Origin: Tengunoibacter tsumagoiensis
GTDB lineage: Bacteria > Chloroflexota > Ktedonobacteria > Ktedonobacterales > Ktedonobacteraceae
Assembly: GCF_003967535.1 (NCBI RefSeq)
Contig: NZ_BIFR01000001.1
Location: forward strand, 5,021,001 to 5,085,000
Direction of reading: 5' to 3'
DNA length: 64,000 nt
Positions within the stretch are counted from its first letter, which is position 1. Every line of letters starts with the position of its first letter. Below, one piece after another: positions 24,917 to 32,575 of the stretch. Below the pieces are notes generated by a model. It saw only the letters and a program-made list of their open reading frames with translations. It was not told the DNA's origin and made no database searches. Made by a program: the position numbers and the translations under genes.

Positions 24917-26281
24917 TTAGTCCAGCTTGGACACTCGGCCCATTTTAAATCGATGGACCTCTCGGCTGTAGAGAACTGGAGCAGAGGCAGAGGCAGACTG
25001 GCCTGGCTCGAGACGTGCCAGATAGTCGGAGTCTCGTTTAAGAAGACTATAGATGACGCCCACTATCTGGCCGGCGATGCGGCCAAGGACTTTAATTTTG
25101 CCAGAATAAGTTTTCTTCCGGTCGTCGTACCGGCATTTGATCGGCACCAAACGATCATAGATCGCTTTCCACTCTGTGTCGTTTTTGATTGCCACCATGG
25201 CCACAAGATACATGGTGGATTTCAGCATATTATTACCGCCCTTGTCCAGTGTAGCAGAATCAATGGTCGTACCAGTCTGCGTCCATCTGGGGGACCACCC
25301 AAAGTATCCTCGAAGCTTCGAGGCGCTCTCGAAATTATTGATATTTCCGATGGCGGCAATAATCGACGCCGCGTGCGTCGGGCCAATGCCGTCGATCGAC
25401 ATCAGGATCGCTCCCTCCCTGCTTTCGGCGAGGATCGCCGCGATATCTCGATCCAGTTCGTCGGCGTGCTGGTTTGCAAGTCGCAGCTCTTCGATGAGTT
25501 GCCGCTGCTCAATGATAAGGCCACGAATGCGGAATTCGTCAACGTTCCCAACGCTGAATTTAGCAACGTCTACGAGCCGCTGAAGCGTAGGTCTACCAGG
25601 TTTTTTTGTTCTGGCAGACCGAAGCGCCAGGAGATCATCGACAGACGCTGCGGCCACATGGGCAGCGGTTGGGTATTGGTGCCTGATTGCCAATGCGGTA
25701 GGCAAATTGGGATCTTTGATAACAGTGACGAATTCGGGGAAAAGTTCATCGCATATGGCCGTCAACTTGTTGCGAATTTTCGTAATGCCCTGGGTCAGCT
25801 CTTGTCGACGCTGCGCCAGGACCGCGAGCTGCGCAGCGGTTGCCGTCGCTTCCTCATAGCGATGAGCCTCCAATTGAGCGTCACTCGCCTGTACCTTCAA
25901 CTCCTCCTGGTTGTAGAGGATATTCGCCAGGTTCAGCGCATCAGAGCGGTCTGTCTTGTTCTTAGACAGCCTCTTTGCTGCGTGGATGGAATAAATTTCA
26001 ATGTGGTGGGCCCGAAGGTATTGAATGAGGGCTCGTCCATAATGACCCGTGTTTTCGACGATCACCAGGCACATCGCCAGCGGTGCCTGGTCGGCCATCC
26101 TCGACACGAGGAACTCGAAGCCTTCTCTGGTGTTTTGAAAAGAGAAGGAGGGGCAATTATTAAATTTTTGTCGCGATGCCAATAATGGCGCAGACAAAAA
26201 TCCGGCGACGTGTTTTGACTTTGCTATGTCGATTCCGACATAGAGCCGCTCTTTATGAGCATGAAGGGGAATGGCAACCAT
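24917..26281 (-). CDS. IS110-family transposase (454 aa)
   Basis: The N-terminal DEDD/RuvC-like domain has YVGIDIAKSKHVAGF (Asp18), LVIVENTGHYG (Glu) and NKTDRSDALNLANIL (Asp). The C-terminal Transposase_20 domain has LMSIDGIGPTHAASIIAAIGNINNFESASKLRGYFGW and the Gly-rich end DKGGNNMLKSTMYLVA. IS110 enzymes are RNA-guided (bridge RNA) recombinases. In the position where the catalytic serine usually sits (P-x-x-x-x-SG) this copy reads PRWTQTG, so the serine may be threonine; this needs alignment. Full length, no stop, so possibly recently active. Confidence 0.9.
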   Translation of the reverse strand: MVAIPLHAHKERLYVGIDIAKSKHVAGFLSAPLLASRQKFNNCPSFSFQNTREGFEFLVSRMADQAPLAMCLVIVENTGHYGRALIQYLRAHHIEIYSIHAAKRLSKNKTDRSDALNLANILYNQEELKVQASDAQLEAHRYEEATATAAQLAVLAQRRQELTQGITKIRNKLTAICDELFPEFVTVIKDPNLPTALAIRHQYPTAAHVAAASVDDLLALRSARTKKPGRPTLQRLVDVAKFSVGNVDEFRIRGLIIEQRQLIEELRLANQHADELDRDIAAILAESREGAILMSIDGIGPTHAASIIAAIGNINNFESASKLRGYFGWSPRWTQTGTTIDSATLDKGGNNMLKSTMYLVAMVAIKNDTEWKAIYDRLVPIKCRYDDRKKTYSGKIKVLGRIAGQIVGVIYSLLKRDSDYLARLEPGQSASASAPVLYSREVHRFKMGRVSKLD

Positions 26282-26299
26282 GGCATTTCTCCTGATTCT

Positions 26300-26480
26300 T
26301 TTTTAAATATTTAAATAGGGGAGGGCCAGGCGGCGGACAGGACCAGTCACAGACATAGGCTTGCTTGATGCTGCCATACATTTATTAGGTTTACGTCCGC
26401 CAGGACCAGTTATAGTGCAGGCTTGAAGCCATCCGGCTTGATGCCATCCATACAGAAGGCCTTTACCTGGCCCAAAGGAG
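26300..26480 (-). ncRNA. Candidate bridge-RNA region of the IS110 element
   Basis: In the IS110 group the structured bridge RNA lies in the noncoding end upstream of the transposase start, which is this stretch on the minus strand. Seen: GGCGGAC (26332-26338) is the reverse complement of GTCCGCC (26395-26401); AGGACCAGT recurs (26339 and 26403 areas); and GGCTTGATG occurs next to GCTTGATGCTGCC, as expected of duplicated loops. Element ends are not definable without an empty site. Inference. Confidence 0.4.
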
Positions 26481-26603
26481 AGGTAGCTACCCTCTCCAGT
26501 AAGAGATTAACTGACGGCAATAGCAACCGTCAATATGTATAAAATGCAAAAACGATATGAAGTACAAGTATGCAATATTAATAAAATTTTAATGCTGAAG
26601 TTG

Positions 26604-26623
26604 CCACTAATACCTATTAGTGG
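26604..26623 (+). promoter_or_regulatory. Palindromic operator of winged-helix regulator
   Basis: CCACTAAT-ACCT-ATTAGTGG is a perfect 8-bp inverted repeat with four-base spacer, placed 18 bases before the ATG of the regulator gene. Such dyads are typical self-binding sites of ArsR/winged-helix dimers. Confidence 0.6.
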
Positions 26624-26641
26624 AAATTCACAGGAGGAAGT

Positions 26642-26992
26642 ATGAGCGTAACCAGGCCAGCCTCGACTCCGATCGCCGCAAGACTTGCGGCATTGGGGAA
26701 TGACACAAGGTTAAAAATTTTAAGGTTCCTAGCCACACACCGCGCTGATCCGGTAAGCGTCAAAGAGTTGACGCAGAGCCTCGAGGTTCCTCAAGCCACC
26801 GTGTCCAGGCACGTAGCAACGTTACGTGCTGCCGGCCTTGTCGTTGCTGGCGGCGGAGGGCAAAAAGGGAGAGGCTATACCATAAACAAAGAGGGTCTCA
26901 TTGAGGCGGTGCACGACGCAGAGCACTGCACAGGATTCGACGAGCTCTCGCCAGTCCTTCCTCTGCAACCAATGTTTGACGAGTGCGAGTAA
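26642..26992 (+). CDS. ArsR-type winged-helix regulator (116 aa)
   Basis: The DNA-binding domain spans residues about 10-80 (RLAALGNDTRLKILRFLATH, VSVKELTQSLEVPQATVSRHVATLRAAGLVVAGGGGQKGRGYTIN), the full ArsR/HTH_20 pattern with a glycine-rich wing. No metal-binding CxC motif; the single cysteine in EHCTGF is not in the ArsR site. Start ATG with GGAGGAAGT. First gene of the phage-like segment, possibly regulating the adjacent left-end genes through its own operator. Confidence 0.85.
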   Translation: MSVTRPASTPIAARLAALGNDTRLKILRFLATHRADPVSVKELTQSLEVPQATVSRHVATLRAAGLVVAGGGGQKGRGYTINKEGLIEAVHDAEHCTGFDELSPVLPLQPMFDECE

Positions 26993-26996
26993 AAGC

Positions 26997-27028
26997 AGAG
27001 AGCTCCAGGTGCACCCCTGGAGCTCTCT
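26997..27028 (+). terminator. 13-bp hairpin after regulator gene
   Basis: AGAGAGCTCCAGG (26997-27009) and CCTGGAGCTCTCT (27016-27028), loop of six. It begins immediately after the stop codon. The following sequence is GAGAAGAAAG, so it lacks a U-tract and may work as an attenuator or with Rho. Confidence 0.55.
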
Positions 27029-27096
27029 GAGAAGAAAGTACTTCGACATTATATCATATATTTTATGTATTAAAAAATATATACGGAGAAAGTACC

Positions 27097-28812
27097 ATGC
27101 AGGCACAACAGTTACAGAAACCGCAATCAACAGCGGCCCCAGTAAACGCACAGCCTCAGTTGCCGGTGGCCAGGCGCAGCTGGACGCACCATCGCCCAAA
27201 TGGTCGATACCATATCCGATACGAGGACTTCATGGATATTACCGACGATGAATCCTGCGCAGATGCGCTGCGCGTCGTGGAATTCATGACGTCGGGGCGG
27301 ATCGCGGCGATACAAAGATCGCACGCAATACCAGATGCAACACTTCCACACGCGGACGATCTCTGGATTGAAGTCCCATTGAGGACCGTCGAAACGCTAT
27401 CATTGAAGGTGCAGGGGAAGAGCACCTATGCTCATTGCTTTGGCATTGAGTCAAAAAAGGCTGAGTCCGGGGCTGACGACGCAGGAGACGACGACGAGCA
27501 TTCGAAAAAGCGAAACCTTGTGGAACTCGGATTTCTAAGCAAACGATGGATCGCGCGGCCTGGAGCTAACGCGGCCAAGGAGCCAGAAGCGGCGACGCTT
27601 TATCGCGATGAGGAGAGCGCCTTTATTATCGTCGCAGATGGCGCAGGAAACTATGTCGGCGACGACGATGAGAGCCGCAACGCGATCAGCCAGGGATGGT
27701 CGCGATTATCGAGGCAATATCGTTACGAGATCCAGGCCGTCAATGCAGCCATCGCTGCGTTGGATTGGATTGATCCACCGGAGGAACCGGATAGATGGCC
27801 GGTACCGGTCACTGTGAGGGTCAGAAGGCCAGCCAGCATTAATGAGACGACAACCTCCAATGCTGGCGGGAGAGAAAACGGCAATCCTAACGACGTTCAA
27901 AGGGGTGCTTCGAAAGCATCGTCTATTCCGCCATTCGATTATCAGAATATCACATTTGATAATTCCGTGTCCATAGAATCGATAAAGAAATGTTACAACG
28001 ATAAAAGCCTAGTCGCGACTGATGCGAACGTCGTTTGCGCGCCATGGACGGCTGTAACATTTGTGCATCTTATCAGTCGTATCTTGACAAGTGTCTCTGA
28101 CTCGCCTGCATCCGATGTGCTCGAAACAGCACAACGAATCATGGATCGCTTAGCAGGAAAAGATCCGGTCCGCGCATGGGAGCATGTGCAGCTCGTCGCA
28201 CTTCATATGTCCTGCCCTGGCTCGCCATCCTGGTGGCAGCGAGAACCAGGTGATCCCCGAGGATGGCGAAAAACAAAGTCTGCTGTAACGTTGCGCGACG
28301 TCGAGCGTCACCTCTTCGATCAATTCGATGATTATATGAGGAGTGGCTGGCAACCTCCGACCACGGCGCTCATTGCCTACGAGCCGATTTACGAGGACGA
28401 GGAGGTCTACGCAGCTGGCTATGGCGGCAGTGTTAGCCCGCCGTCTGTTGAGCCAGTCGTGGTCGGTCAGCCTGGCGCGGCACCAGCTGAGCCAGCGACA
28501 GCGGCGGCGACCATCATTGTTGATGCGCCAATCGTCGATGCGTCGCCGCCACCACTGCCGCCATCGACAGCGACCAGTGCAAAGCCAGCGATGAAAGCGA
28601 CAAGAGCTGAAAGCCTGGCCCGGCAGATCGGAGAGAAATATCCGCAGATCATTGTCGGAATCCTGGAACTCGACGACGGCCAGGCATGCGTTGGTATCCA
28701 GGTCGCCGACGATGAATGGTTTGACGTGCCGTCGCTGAGAGAATGGCTCGACCCAGGGCCAGAAACGAGGCGCGCCATCGAGAAGGCGCTGGATTATGGA
28801 GGTAGGCTGTGA
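27097..28812 (+). CDS. Large unknown phage protein (571 aa)
   Basis: No recognised domain. The N-terminal third (RSWTHHRPNGRYHIRYEDFMDIT, LWIEVPLRTVETLSLKVQGK) is mixed alpha/beta, then an acidic stretch (SGADDAGDDDEHSKK) and a segment with SAFIIVADGAGNYVGDDDESRNAISQGW. The middle has ETAQRIMDRLAGKDPVRAWEHVQLVALHMSCP. A Pro/Ala-rich linker (about 460-505) precedes a conserved-looking C-terminal domain (AESLARQIGEKYPQIIVGILELDDGQACVGIQV). Long early-region phage proteins of this kind are often replication or host-takeover proteins, but no motif supports a role. Ribosome site GGAGAAAG. Confidence 0.75.
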   Translation: MQAQQLQKPQSTAAPVNAQPQLPVARRSWTHHRPNGRYHIRYEDFMDITDDESCADALRVVEFMTSGRIAAIQRSHAIPDATLPHADDLWIEVPLRTVETLSLKVQGKSTYAHCFGIESKKAESGADDAGDDDEHSKKRNLVELGFLSKRWIARPGANAAKEPEAATLYRDEESAFIIVADGAGNYVGDDDESRNAISQGWSRLSRQYRYEIQAVNAAIAALDWIDPPEEPDRWPVPVTVRVRRPASINETTTSNAGGRENGNPNDVQRGASKASSIPPFDYQNITFDNSVSIESIKKCYNDKSLVATDANVVCAPWTAVTFVHLISRILTSVSDSPASDVLETAQRIMDRLAGKDPVRAWEHVQLVALHMSCPGSPSWWQREPGDPRGWRKTKSAVTLRDVERHLFDQFDDYMRSGWQPPTTALIAYEPIYEDEEVYAAGYGGSVSPPSVEPVVVGQPGAAPAEPATAAATIIVDAPIVDASPPPLPPSTATSAKPAMKATRAESLARQIGEKYPQIIVGILELDDGQACVGIQVADDEWFDVPSLREWLDPGPETRRAIEKALDYGGRL

Positions 28813-29045
28813 GGCGTTGGAATCGAGGAGATAAAGTTTACGCGAAAATCAATCAGCAAAAAGTCGCAGCTGTTGTATTGCAATCCCGTGATTGTAGCGC
28901 GGGGGACTATGAGCTGGTGCAGATCAAGACCGCGGAGAAGAACCATCTCAGCGGTCAATGGGTGTGCGGCTCATACCCAAAGCCAGTGCAGAGCTATAAG
29001 CTCACCTTGAGACGCGATGTTATACCAGGATTCGATGCAAAATAA
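28809..29045 (+). CDS. Small basic hypothetical protein (78 aa)
   Basis: GTG start overlapping the stop of the preceding gene (GTGA), so translation is coupled. Basic, beta-rich, SH3-like pattern (NRGDKVYAKINQQKVAAVVLQS, YELVQIKTAEKN, WVCGSYPKPVQSYKLTLRRD). Possibly a nucleic-acid or protein-binding small beta barrel (inference). Confidence 0.6.
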   Translation: MRRWNRGDKVYAKINQQKVAAVVLQSRDCSAGDYELVQIKTAEKNHLSGQWVCGSYPKPVQSYKLTLRRDVIPGFDAK

Positions 29046-29050
29046 AAAAA

Positions 29051-29080
29051 GCTCGGCGCTATCAAGCATTCTCGCCGAGC
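29051..29080. terminator. GC hairpin flanked by A-tract
   Basis: GCTCGGCG (29051-29058) and CGCCGAGC (29073-29080), loop of 14. The A-run lies on the 5' side, so the U-tract orientation favours the minus strand, yet it follows a plus-strand gene by six bases. Orientation uncertain. Confidence 0.5.
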
Positions 29081-29142
29081 GGCCTCGGATTGGAAGTCGA
29101 GGCTCTTAATAATAATGATAATGAAAGATTGGAAATAAAGCA

Positions 29143-30498
29143 ATGAAACCAGAGAAGACATCGAAGTTTAGATTTTGGCCCTGGGTATGGGAGACATGCT
29201 GTGCGGCCTGGCAAGGATTTGTCGAGAGCATATATATCACACATATGTGGTCGTGGTTTATGAATTTGGTCACGAGACTTGTTCAACCAGTGCTGTTCGT
29301 GACGGTCATGTATTCAATTGGGGAGACATACCCCAATTTTCCCAAGATCAATATTCATGGAGCCTCGCTATCGCTCATCATGTTCTTATCCCAAAATGCA
29401 GCGCTCGATCTTGGTTCGTTTGGGCTTCCAGGCTTGGCACGAGCGGCACAAGCCAAGGGGCTCATCAGCGAAGATTCCGCAACGGCAGCTATTGCTCTGT
29501 CGAAGAACCTCTTCTATGTCATGATGGCTAATTTGGTTTGGGGAGCAGTACAGCGGGTTATCCCTGGCATGCCCGATTCTGTCATACTGATTATCTCGCT
29601 GATCTTTATCGTCATCCGAAGCTATTTCGCTCTGGAGTACTCGAAGGTGGTCCACGCACTCCAGCCACACGACGACCACAAGAAAGAGCCGCGAAAGTCC
29701 AGGGTCCAGGAGGTCCACGATGAACTCTTGGAAATCTTGGATCAGCGCATGGACCAGCGACAATCATCACTGGACCGTGAACTTTCGAAGTCCAGAGACG
29801 CGGTCCACGAGGCCGTCACTGGACTTGAGGCAAAGGTCCGCGAAGTCCAAGAGTCCATTGTCAATCTGGACCGTGAACTTGCGGAGGTCCACGGGTCCAT
29901 CGCGAGCCTGAACCATGGACTCGTGGAGATCCAGGCGTTCAAGGTTCAGGTCCACGAGGCCATTGAGGGGTTCAATGGCGAGATCCAGGCGATTCACGGA
30001 GAGATCGGTGAGCAGATCGGTATATCTTTGCTCGAGCGCGTCGAACCGCTCATGCGTACGATCGAAGATTGCAACCGGACGGCATTCGATCAGCTCGGCG
30101 ATCGCATTGCAACTCTTCGCGAAGAATTGAGCTCAAAGATCGGCGCAATCCATGGCGAGCTCCAGGTCCAGGTCCAAGAAGTACGAGAGGTCCAGACTAA
30201 AATCACCGAGGTTCACACCGAGGTTCACTCAGTGCAGATGATTGCTGGACCAGCGAACCGTGGACTCCCTCGAGTGGACCGTGAATCATCAACCGATGAG
30301 GTCCAGGTCCACCAGGTCCAGGGTATCGAGGAGGAGGTCCACGCATTCTTTGATACATGGATGGTGGACCACGCAGGCGAGTATCCCCCAAATTCGATCA
30401 TCACGGAGAATTTCGGGATCAGGTCGAAGACGACCCTCGCAAAATACAAGGACCGACATCGTAAGTCCAAGGTCCAGCCAATGCTGGTCCAGGCGTAA
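29143..30498 (+). CDS. Membrane-anchored coiled-coil protein (451 aa)
   Basis: N-terminal 165 residues hold about four hydrophobic segments (LVTRLVQPVLFVTVMYSI, ASLSLIMFLSQNAALDL, LFYVMMANLVWGAVQ, VILIISLIFIVIRSYFAL). Residues 180-400 are a long helical coiled coil rich in V-H and V-Q pairs (VQEVHDELLEIL, VREVQESIVNLDREL, VQVQEVREVQTKITEVHTEVHSVQ). The last 45 residues (SIITENFGIRSKTTLAKYKDRHRKSK) look like a small helix-turn-helix. This layout suggests a membrane scaffold that may touch DNA. The gene is packed with the word RGTCCA on both strands (see the repeat entry). No family recognised. Confidence 0.75.
   Translation: MKPEKTSKFRFWPWVWETCCAAWQGFVESIYITHMWSWFMNLVTRLVQPVLFVTVMYSIGETYPNFPKINIHGASLSLIMFLSQNAALDLGSFGLPGLARAAQAKGLISEDSATAAIALSKNLFYVMMANLVWGAVQRVIPGMPDSVILIISLIFIVIRSYFALEYSKVVHALQPHDDHKKEPRKSRVQEVHDELLEILDQRMDQRQSSLDRELSKSRDAVHEAVTGLEAKVREVQESIVNLDRELAEVHGSIASLNHGLVEIQAFKVQVHEAIEGFNGEIQAIHGEIGEQIGISLLERVEPLMRTIEDCNRTAFDQLGDRIATLREELSSKIGAIHGELQVQVQEVREVQTKITEVHTEVHSVQMIAGPANRGLPRVDRESSTDEVQVHQVQGIEEEVHAFFDTWMVDHAGEYPPNSIITENFGIRSKTTLAKYKDRHRKSKVQPMLVQA
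29649..30496. repeat. Array of about 30 RGTCCA/TGGACY words inside the coiled-coil gene
   Basis: By hand count about 21 GTCCA and about 9 TGGAC (its reverse complement) occur in 850 bases; a random sequence would give fewer than two. All that I checked have a purine before GTCCA (or a pyrimidine after TGGAC), so the word is RGTCCA. They fall in several reading frames: V-H/V-Q (GTC CAC), S (G TCC A), L-D-R (CTG GAC C) and H-G-L (T GGA C). A purely protein-level heptad repeat does not explain this. It behaves like a DNA-level site array. Confidence 0.75.
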
Positions 30499-30560
30499 AC
30501 AATGGACTCGGCCAGGCTGATAATGATAAGCCTGGCCACACAAGGAAAAGGAGAAATCAG

Positions 30561-30806
30561 ATGACCACAGAAGAAATCAAGGCAATCATAGGGGCGCATC
30601 GCCTTCGCCTGATGTCCAGGGATATCATAAATAAAAAGGGAAATGGCAAACATTATGAATATTTATCCATTGGCAAGTACGACCCTGCTACAAAGAAATT
30701 TCGATCTTTTGGCCTCGGCAGGCTAGATCGAATGGGGGCCATGCGCCCGGAGCAACTCCTCGAATTTATTACAGCGAAATTCGGCGATCTGGTGAAGCAA
30801 CCATGA
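30561..30806 (+). CDS. Small hypothetical protein (81 aa)
   Basis: Soluble and basic, with an SH3/WGR-like beta pattern (DIINKKGNGKHYEYLSIGKYDPATKKFRSFGLGRLDRMG) and a C-terminal helix. Preceded by AAAAGGAGAAATC. Its TGA overlaps the ATG of the 32-residue gene (ATGA). Unknown function. Confidence 0.6.
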   Translation: MTTEEIKAIIGAHRLRLMSRDIINKKGNGKHYEYLSIGKYDPATKKFRSFGLGRLDRMGAMRPEQLLEFITAKFGDLVKQP

Positions 30807-30901
30807 TCATCGCAATGGTGATCATGGTGAGCCTGGCTATCGTTGTTCCGGTGGCGCTGATCTTTCTCGATTCAGCGCCAACCCCGGATAATAAAGAGTG
30901 A
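30803..30901 (+). CDS. Tiny membrane protein (32 aa)
   Basis: The ATG overlaps the upstream stop (ATGA). The product is almost wholly a single membrane helix (IIAMVIMVSLAIVVPVALIFL) with an acidic tail. First of several tiny membrane proteins in this block; translation coupling supports it being real. Confidence 0.5.
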   Translation: MIIAMVIMVSLAIVVPVALIFLDSAPTPDNKE

Positions 30902-30912
30902 AGGGGGATAGC

Positions 30913-31140
30913 ATGGAAGATAAGGATATCATCGCGCTCGCAACCATTGCGAAGCGCCGAGGTTATGGCAGTATCGAGGCTGTAACGGCGTACCTGGAGG
31001 ATCTCATCAACCGCAATGAGGTATATCTATCCAGTCGTCGCCAGCGGAGAATTCACACCGGGTACGATGATTCTTTGAGCCAGGACAATGCGGTCCTGGC
31101 AATGGCCATAGTGCTCCTTGAGAGCACACAACAATCTTAG
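30913..31140 (+). CDS. Small hypothetical protein (75 aa)
   Basis: The ATG at 30913 with AAGGGGGATA is preferred over the GTG 15 bases upstream. Helical, with ALATIAKRRGYGSIEAVTAYLEDLI followed by a basic patch (SSRRQRRI) and a hydrophobic end. Possibly DNA-binding or an adaptor; not recognised. Confidence 0.6.
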   Translation: MEDKDIIALATIAKRRGYGSIEAVTAYLEDLINRNEVYLSSRRQRRIHTGYDDSLSQDNAVLAMAIVLLESTQQS

Positions 31141-31167
31141 TTGTATTTATTCAAAGGGGTGCAAATA

Positions 31168-31506
31168 ATGTCAATAAAATTAGCGCCGACCATCGCTTTG
31201 GACGATCTGTCGTCCATCTTCATCGTTGCTGCGCCGAATGGCGGCGAAAAGCATCGAGAATATAGCATCCTGAATGTGGATTCGAAGACTTTCGCCTGCT
31301 GGCTCCAGACCGTCATTGAAGGAAGCGACAATCAGCAAAAGGCGGAGAAGATCATCAATAGCCTGGATTTGTCTATTAGTATTGATCGCTGGTGGGCTAT
31401 CAATGAGCTTGCTGACATTGGGATAGACCTCAACCAGCATTGGTATAAAAATCCATCAAAAGCTAGTTTGGTCGCCACCATTAAGTCAATGAGAGGGGGC
31501 AAATAA
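31168..31506 (+). CDS. Hypothetical protein (112 aa)
   Basis: The start at 31168 follows the shared TCAAAGGGGTGC motif (31151-31162) by five bases, in place of the earlier TTG. Soluble mixed alpha/beta (LDDLSSIFIVAAPNGGEKHREYSILNVD, FACWLQTVIEGSDNQQKAEKIINSLDLSISIDRWWAINEL). Stop overlaps the next ATG region by one base. Unknown. Confidence 0.6.
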   Translation: MSIKLAPTIALDDLSSIFIVAAPNGGEKHREYSILNVDSKTFACWLQTVIEGSDNQQKAEKIINSLDLSISIDRWWAINELADIGIDLNQHWYKNPSKASLVATIKSMRGGK

Positions 31507-31940
31507 TGGCAGCATTTACTCCATTTATATCAAGTCAATCATTTTTGCTTGCCTCCAGCATTCTGCGCCTGCCAGCTAAGGCCTCAGCATCCGCAGAGTC
31601 AAAGCGACGAACCACGCACATCGACAATTTAACAAACGTCCAAATAGATGCACTGATCGATAAACATCTCTTTTTTAATATGTATGGTGCAGGTGCTCCT
31701 AGCTACTCCTCATCAATGGAGAATGCATTGATGATCATCAATGCATTCTCGCTTCGGCCAGCGCACGATCGCACCACATTGAGCCTCTTCCTGGCCGTGG
31801 ATCTCCCACGGCCAGGCTCGCCGATGTACGCATTGCTGAGCCTCGTTACACCACGCATTATCGCAGTGGCTGCGCTGAAAACCGTCGGTGTCGTGGACTC
31901 ATACGGAATTATTGGTATTGATCTCGAGGAGTATGTATGA
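31506..31940 (+). CDS. Hypothetical protein (144 aa)
   Basis: Contains an Ala/Ser-rich N-terminus, the segment TNVQIDALIDKHLFFNMYG, and a hydrophobic C-terminal half (MYALLSLVTPRIIAVAALKTVGVVD). Overlaps the following 43-residue gene by the ATGA arrangement. No domain recognised; frame supported by coupling and by GAGAGGGGGC upstream. Confidence 0.55.
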   Translation: MAAFTPFISSQSFLLASSILRLPAKASASAESKRRTTHIDNLTNVQIDALIDKHLFFNMYGAGAPSYSSSMENALMIINAFSLRPAHDRTTLSLFLAVDLPRPGSPMYALLSLVTPRIIAVAALKTVGVVDSYGIIGIDLEEYV

Positions 31941-32068
31941 GCCGCAAAGATATTTTATTGTCGATCCGAGATGGCCTGCTGTTCGGCGCAGGCCTCGGCC
32001 TCCTGGTCATCCTGGGAATGGCATTACTGGCCTGGATGGTGTTGACTATTGTGGGAATGGTGGCATGA
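31937..32068 (+). CDS. Tiny membrane protein (43 aa)
   Basis: One basic N-terminus (SRKDILLSIRDG) followed by a single glycine-rich membrane helix (LLFGAGLGLLVILGMALLAWMVLTIVGMV). Start overlaps the preceding stop, and its stop overlaps the next start. Small holin-like or host-membrane modulators look like this, but function is unknown. Confidence 0.5.
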   Translation: MSRKDILLSIRDGLLFGAGLGLLVILGMALLAWMVLTIVGMVA

Positions 32069-32283
32069 GTATGCGACTACTCATTGATACTGGTGCGTGG
32101 GCCATCGTTGGCGTCGTCTCAGTGCTGTTGGGCATGGTCGCAGCTGGTGCCACGAAGTATCGATGTCCGCGTTGCGATGCCCTCACGATGGTATGCATCG
32201 CGTTCGTCGCCGTTTGCATCGCGTTTTTTTTCGGCTCTCTGCTTGCCTTTGTGATTGTTAGCATAGACCCCGCATATCTATAG
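32065..32283 (+). CDS. Small two-helix membrane protein with CxxC (72 aa)
   Basis: Start set at ATG 32065 (ATGA overlap). Two membrane helices (AWAIVGVVSVLLGMVAAGA and MVCIAFVAVCIAFFFGSLLAFVIVSI) are connected by a short loop with YRCPRCDAL, a single CxxC knuckle. It could bind a metal as a dimer. Unknown. Confidence 0.5.
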   Translation: MSMRLLIDTGAWAIVGVVSVLLGMVAAGATKYRCPRCDALTMVCIAFVAVCIAFFFGSLLAFVIVSIDPAYL

Positions 32284-32293
32284 GAGTAAATCA

Positions 32294-32509
32294 ATGAAAA
32301 AAGGCTATGACATTCTGGCCGAAGCGCAGCAGATCGCAGCTGCGCGGTGGTCCGTAAAGGACGAGGCGGCCAGCGAAGGCAATGAAGACGGGGAAGGCGA
32401 GGAAGGCGAGGTAAATATATTGAGGTGGATGCGATCATTATGGCTGGTTATGGAATTCGTGGTATTGGTTGTGATAATCAGCATTGGGCTTTGGGTTGCA
32501 TCGAAGTAG
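32294..32509 (+). CDS. Small single-span membrane protein (71 aa)
   Basis: An acidic cytosolic N-terminal half (ASEGNEDGEGEEGEVN) followed by one membrane helix (LWLVMEFVVLVVIISIGLWVA). AGGAGTAAATC precedes the ATG. Last gene before a strong terminator. Confidence 0.55.
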   Translation: MKKGYDILAEAQQIAAARWSVKDEAASEGNEDGEGEEGEVNILRWMRSLWLVMEFVVLVVIISIGLWVASK

Positions 32510-32514
32510 CCAAG

Positions 32515-32557
32515 AGAACGAGGGTCACTCATGAAATCGATGAGTGACCCTCGTTCT
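32515..32557. terminator. Strong bidirectional terminator
   Basis: AGAACGAGGGTCACTCAT (32515-32532) and ATGAGTGACCCTCGTTCT (32540-32557) form a perfect 18-bp stem with a seven-base loop, followed by TTG on the plus strand and CTTGG on the minus strand. It separates the converging small-gene block and the XRE-TPR gene. Confidence 0.8.
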
Positions 32558-32575
32558 TTGTGCCGAGCTACCGAG

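Noticed and set aside
24953..26185. 410-residue open frame on the plus strand opposite the IS110 transposase
   Set aside because: It is the antisense of a clearly recognisable transposase; the product has no family features.
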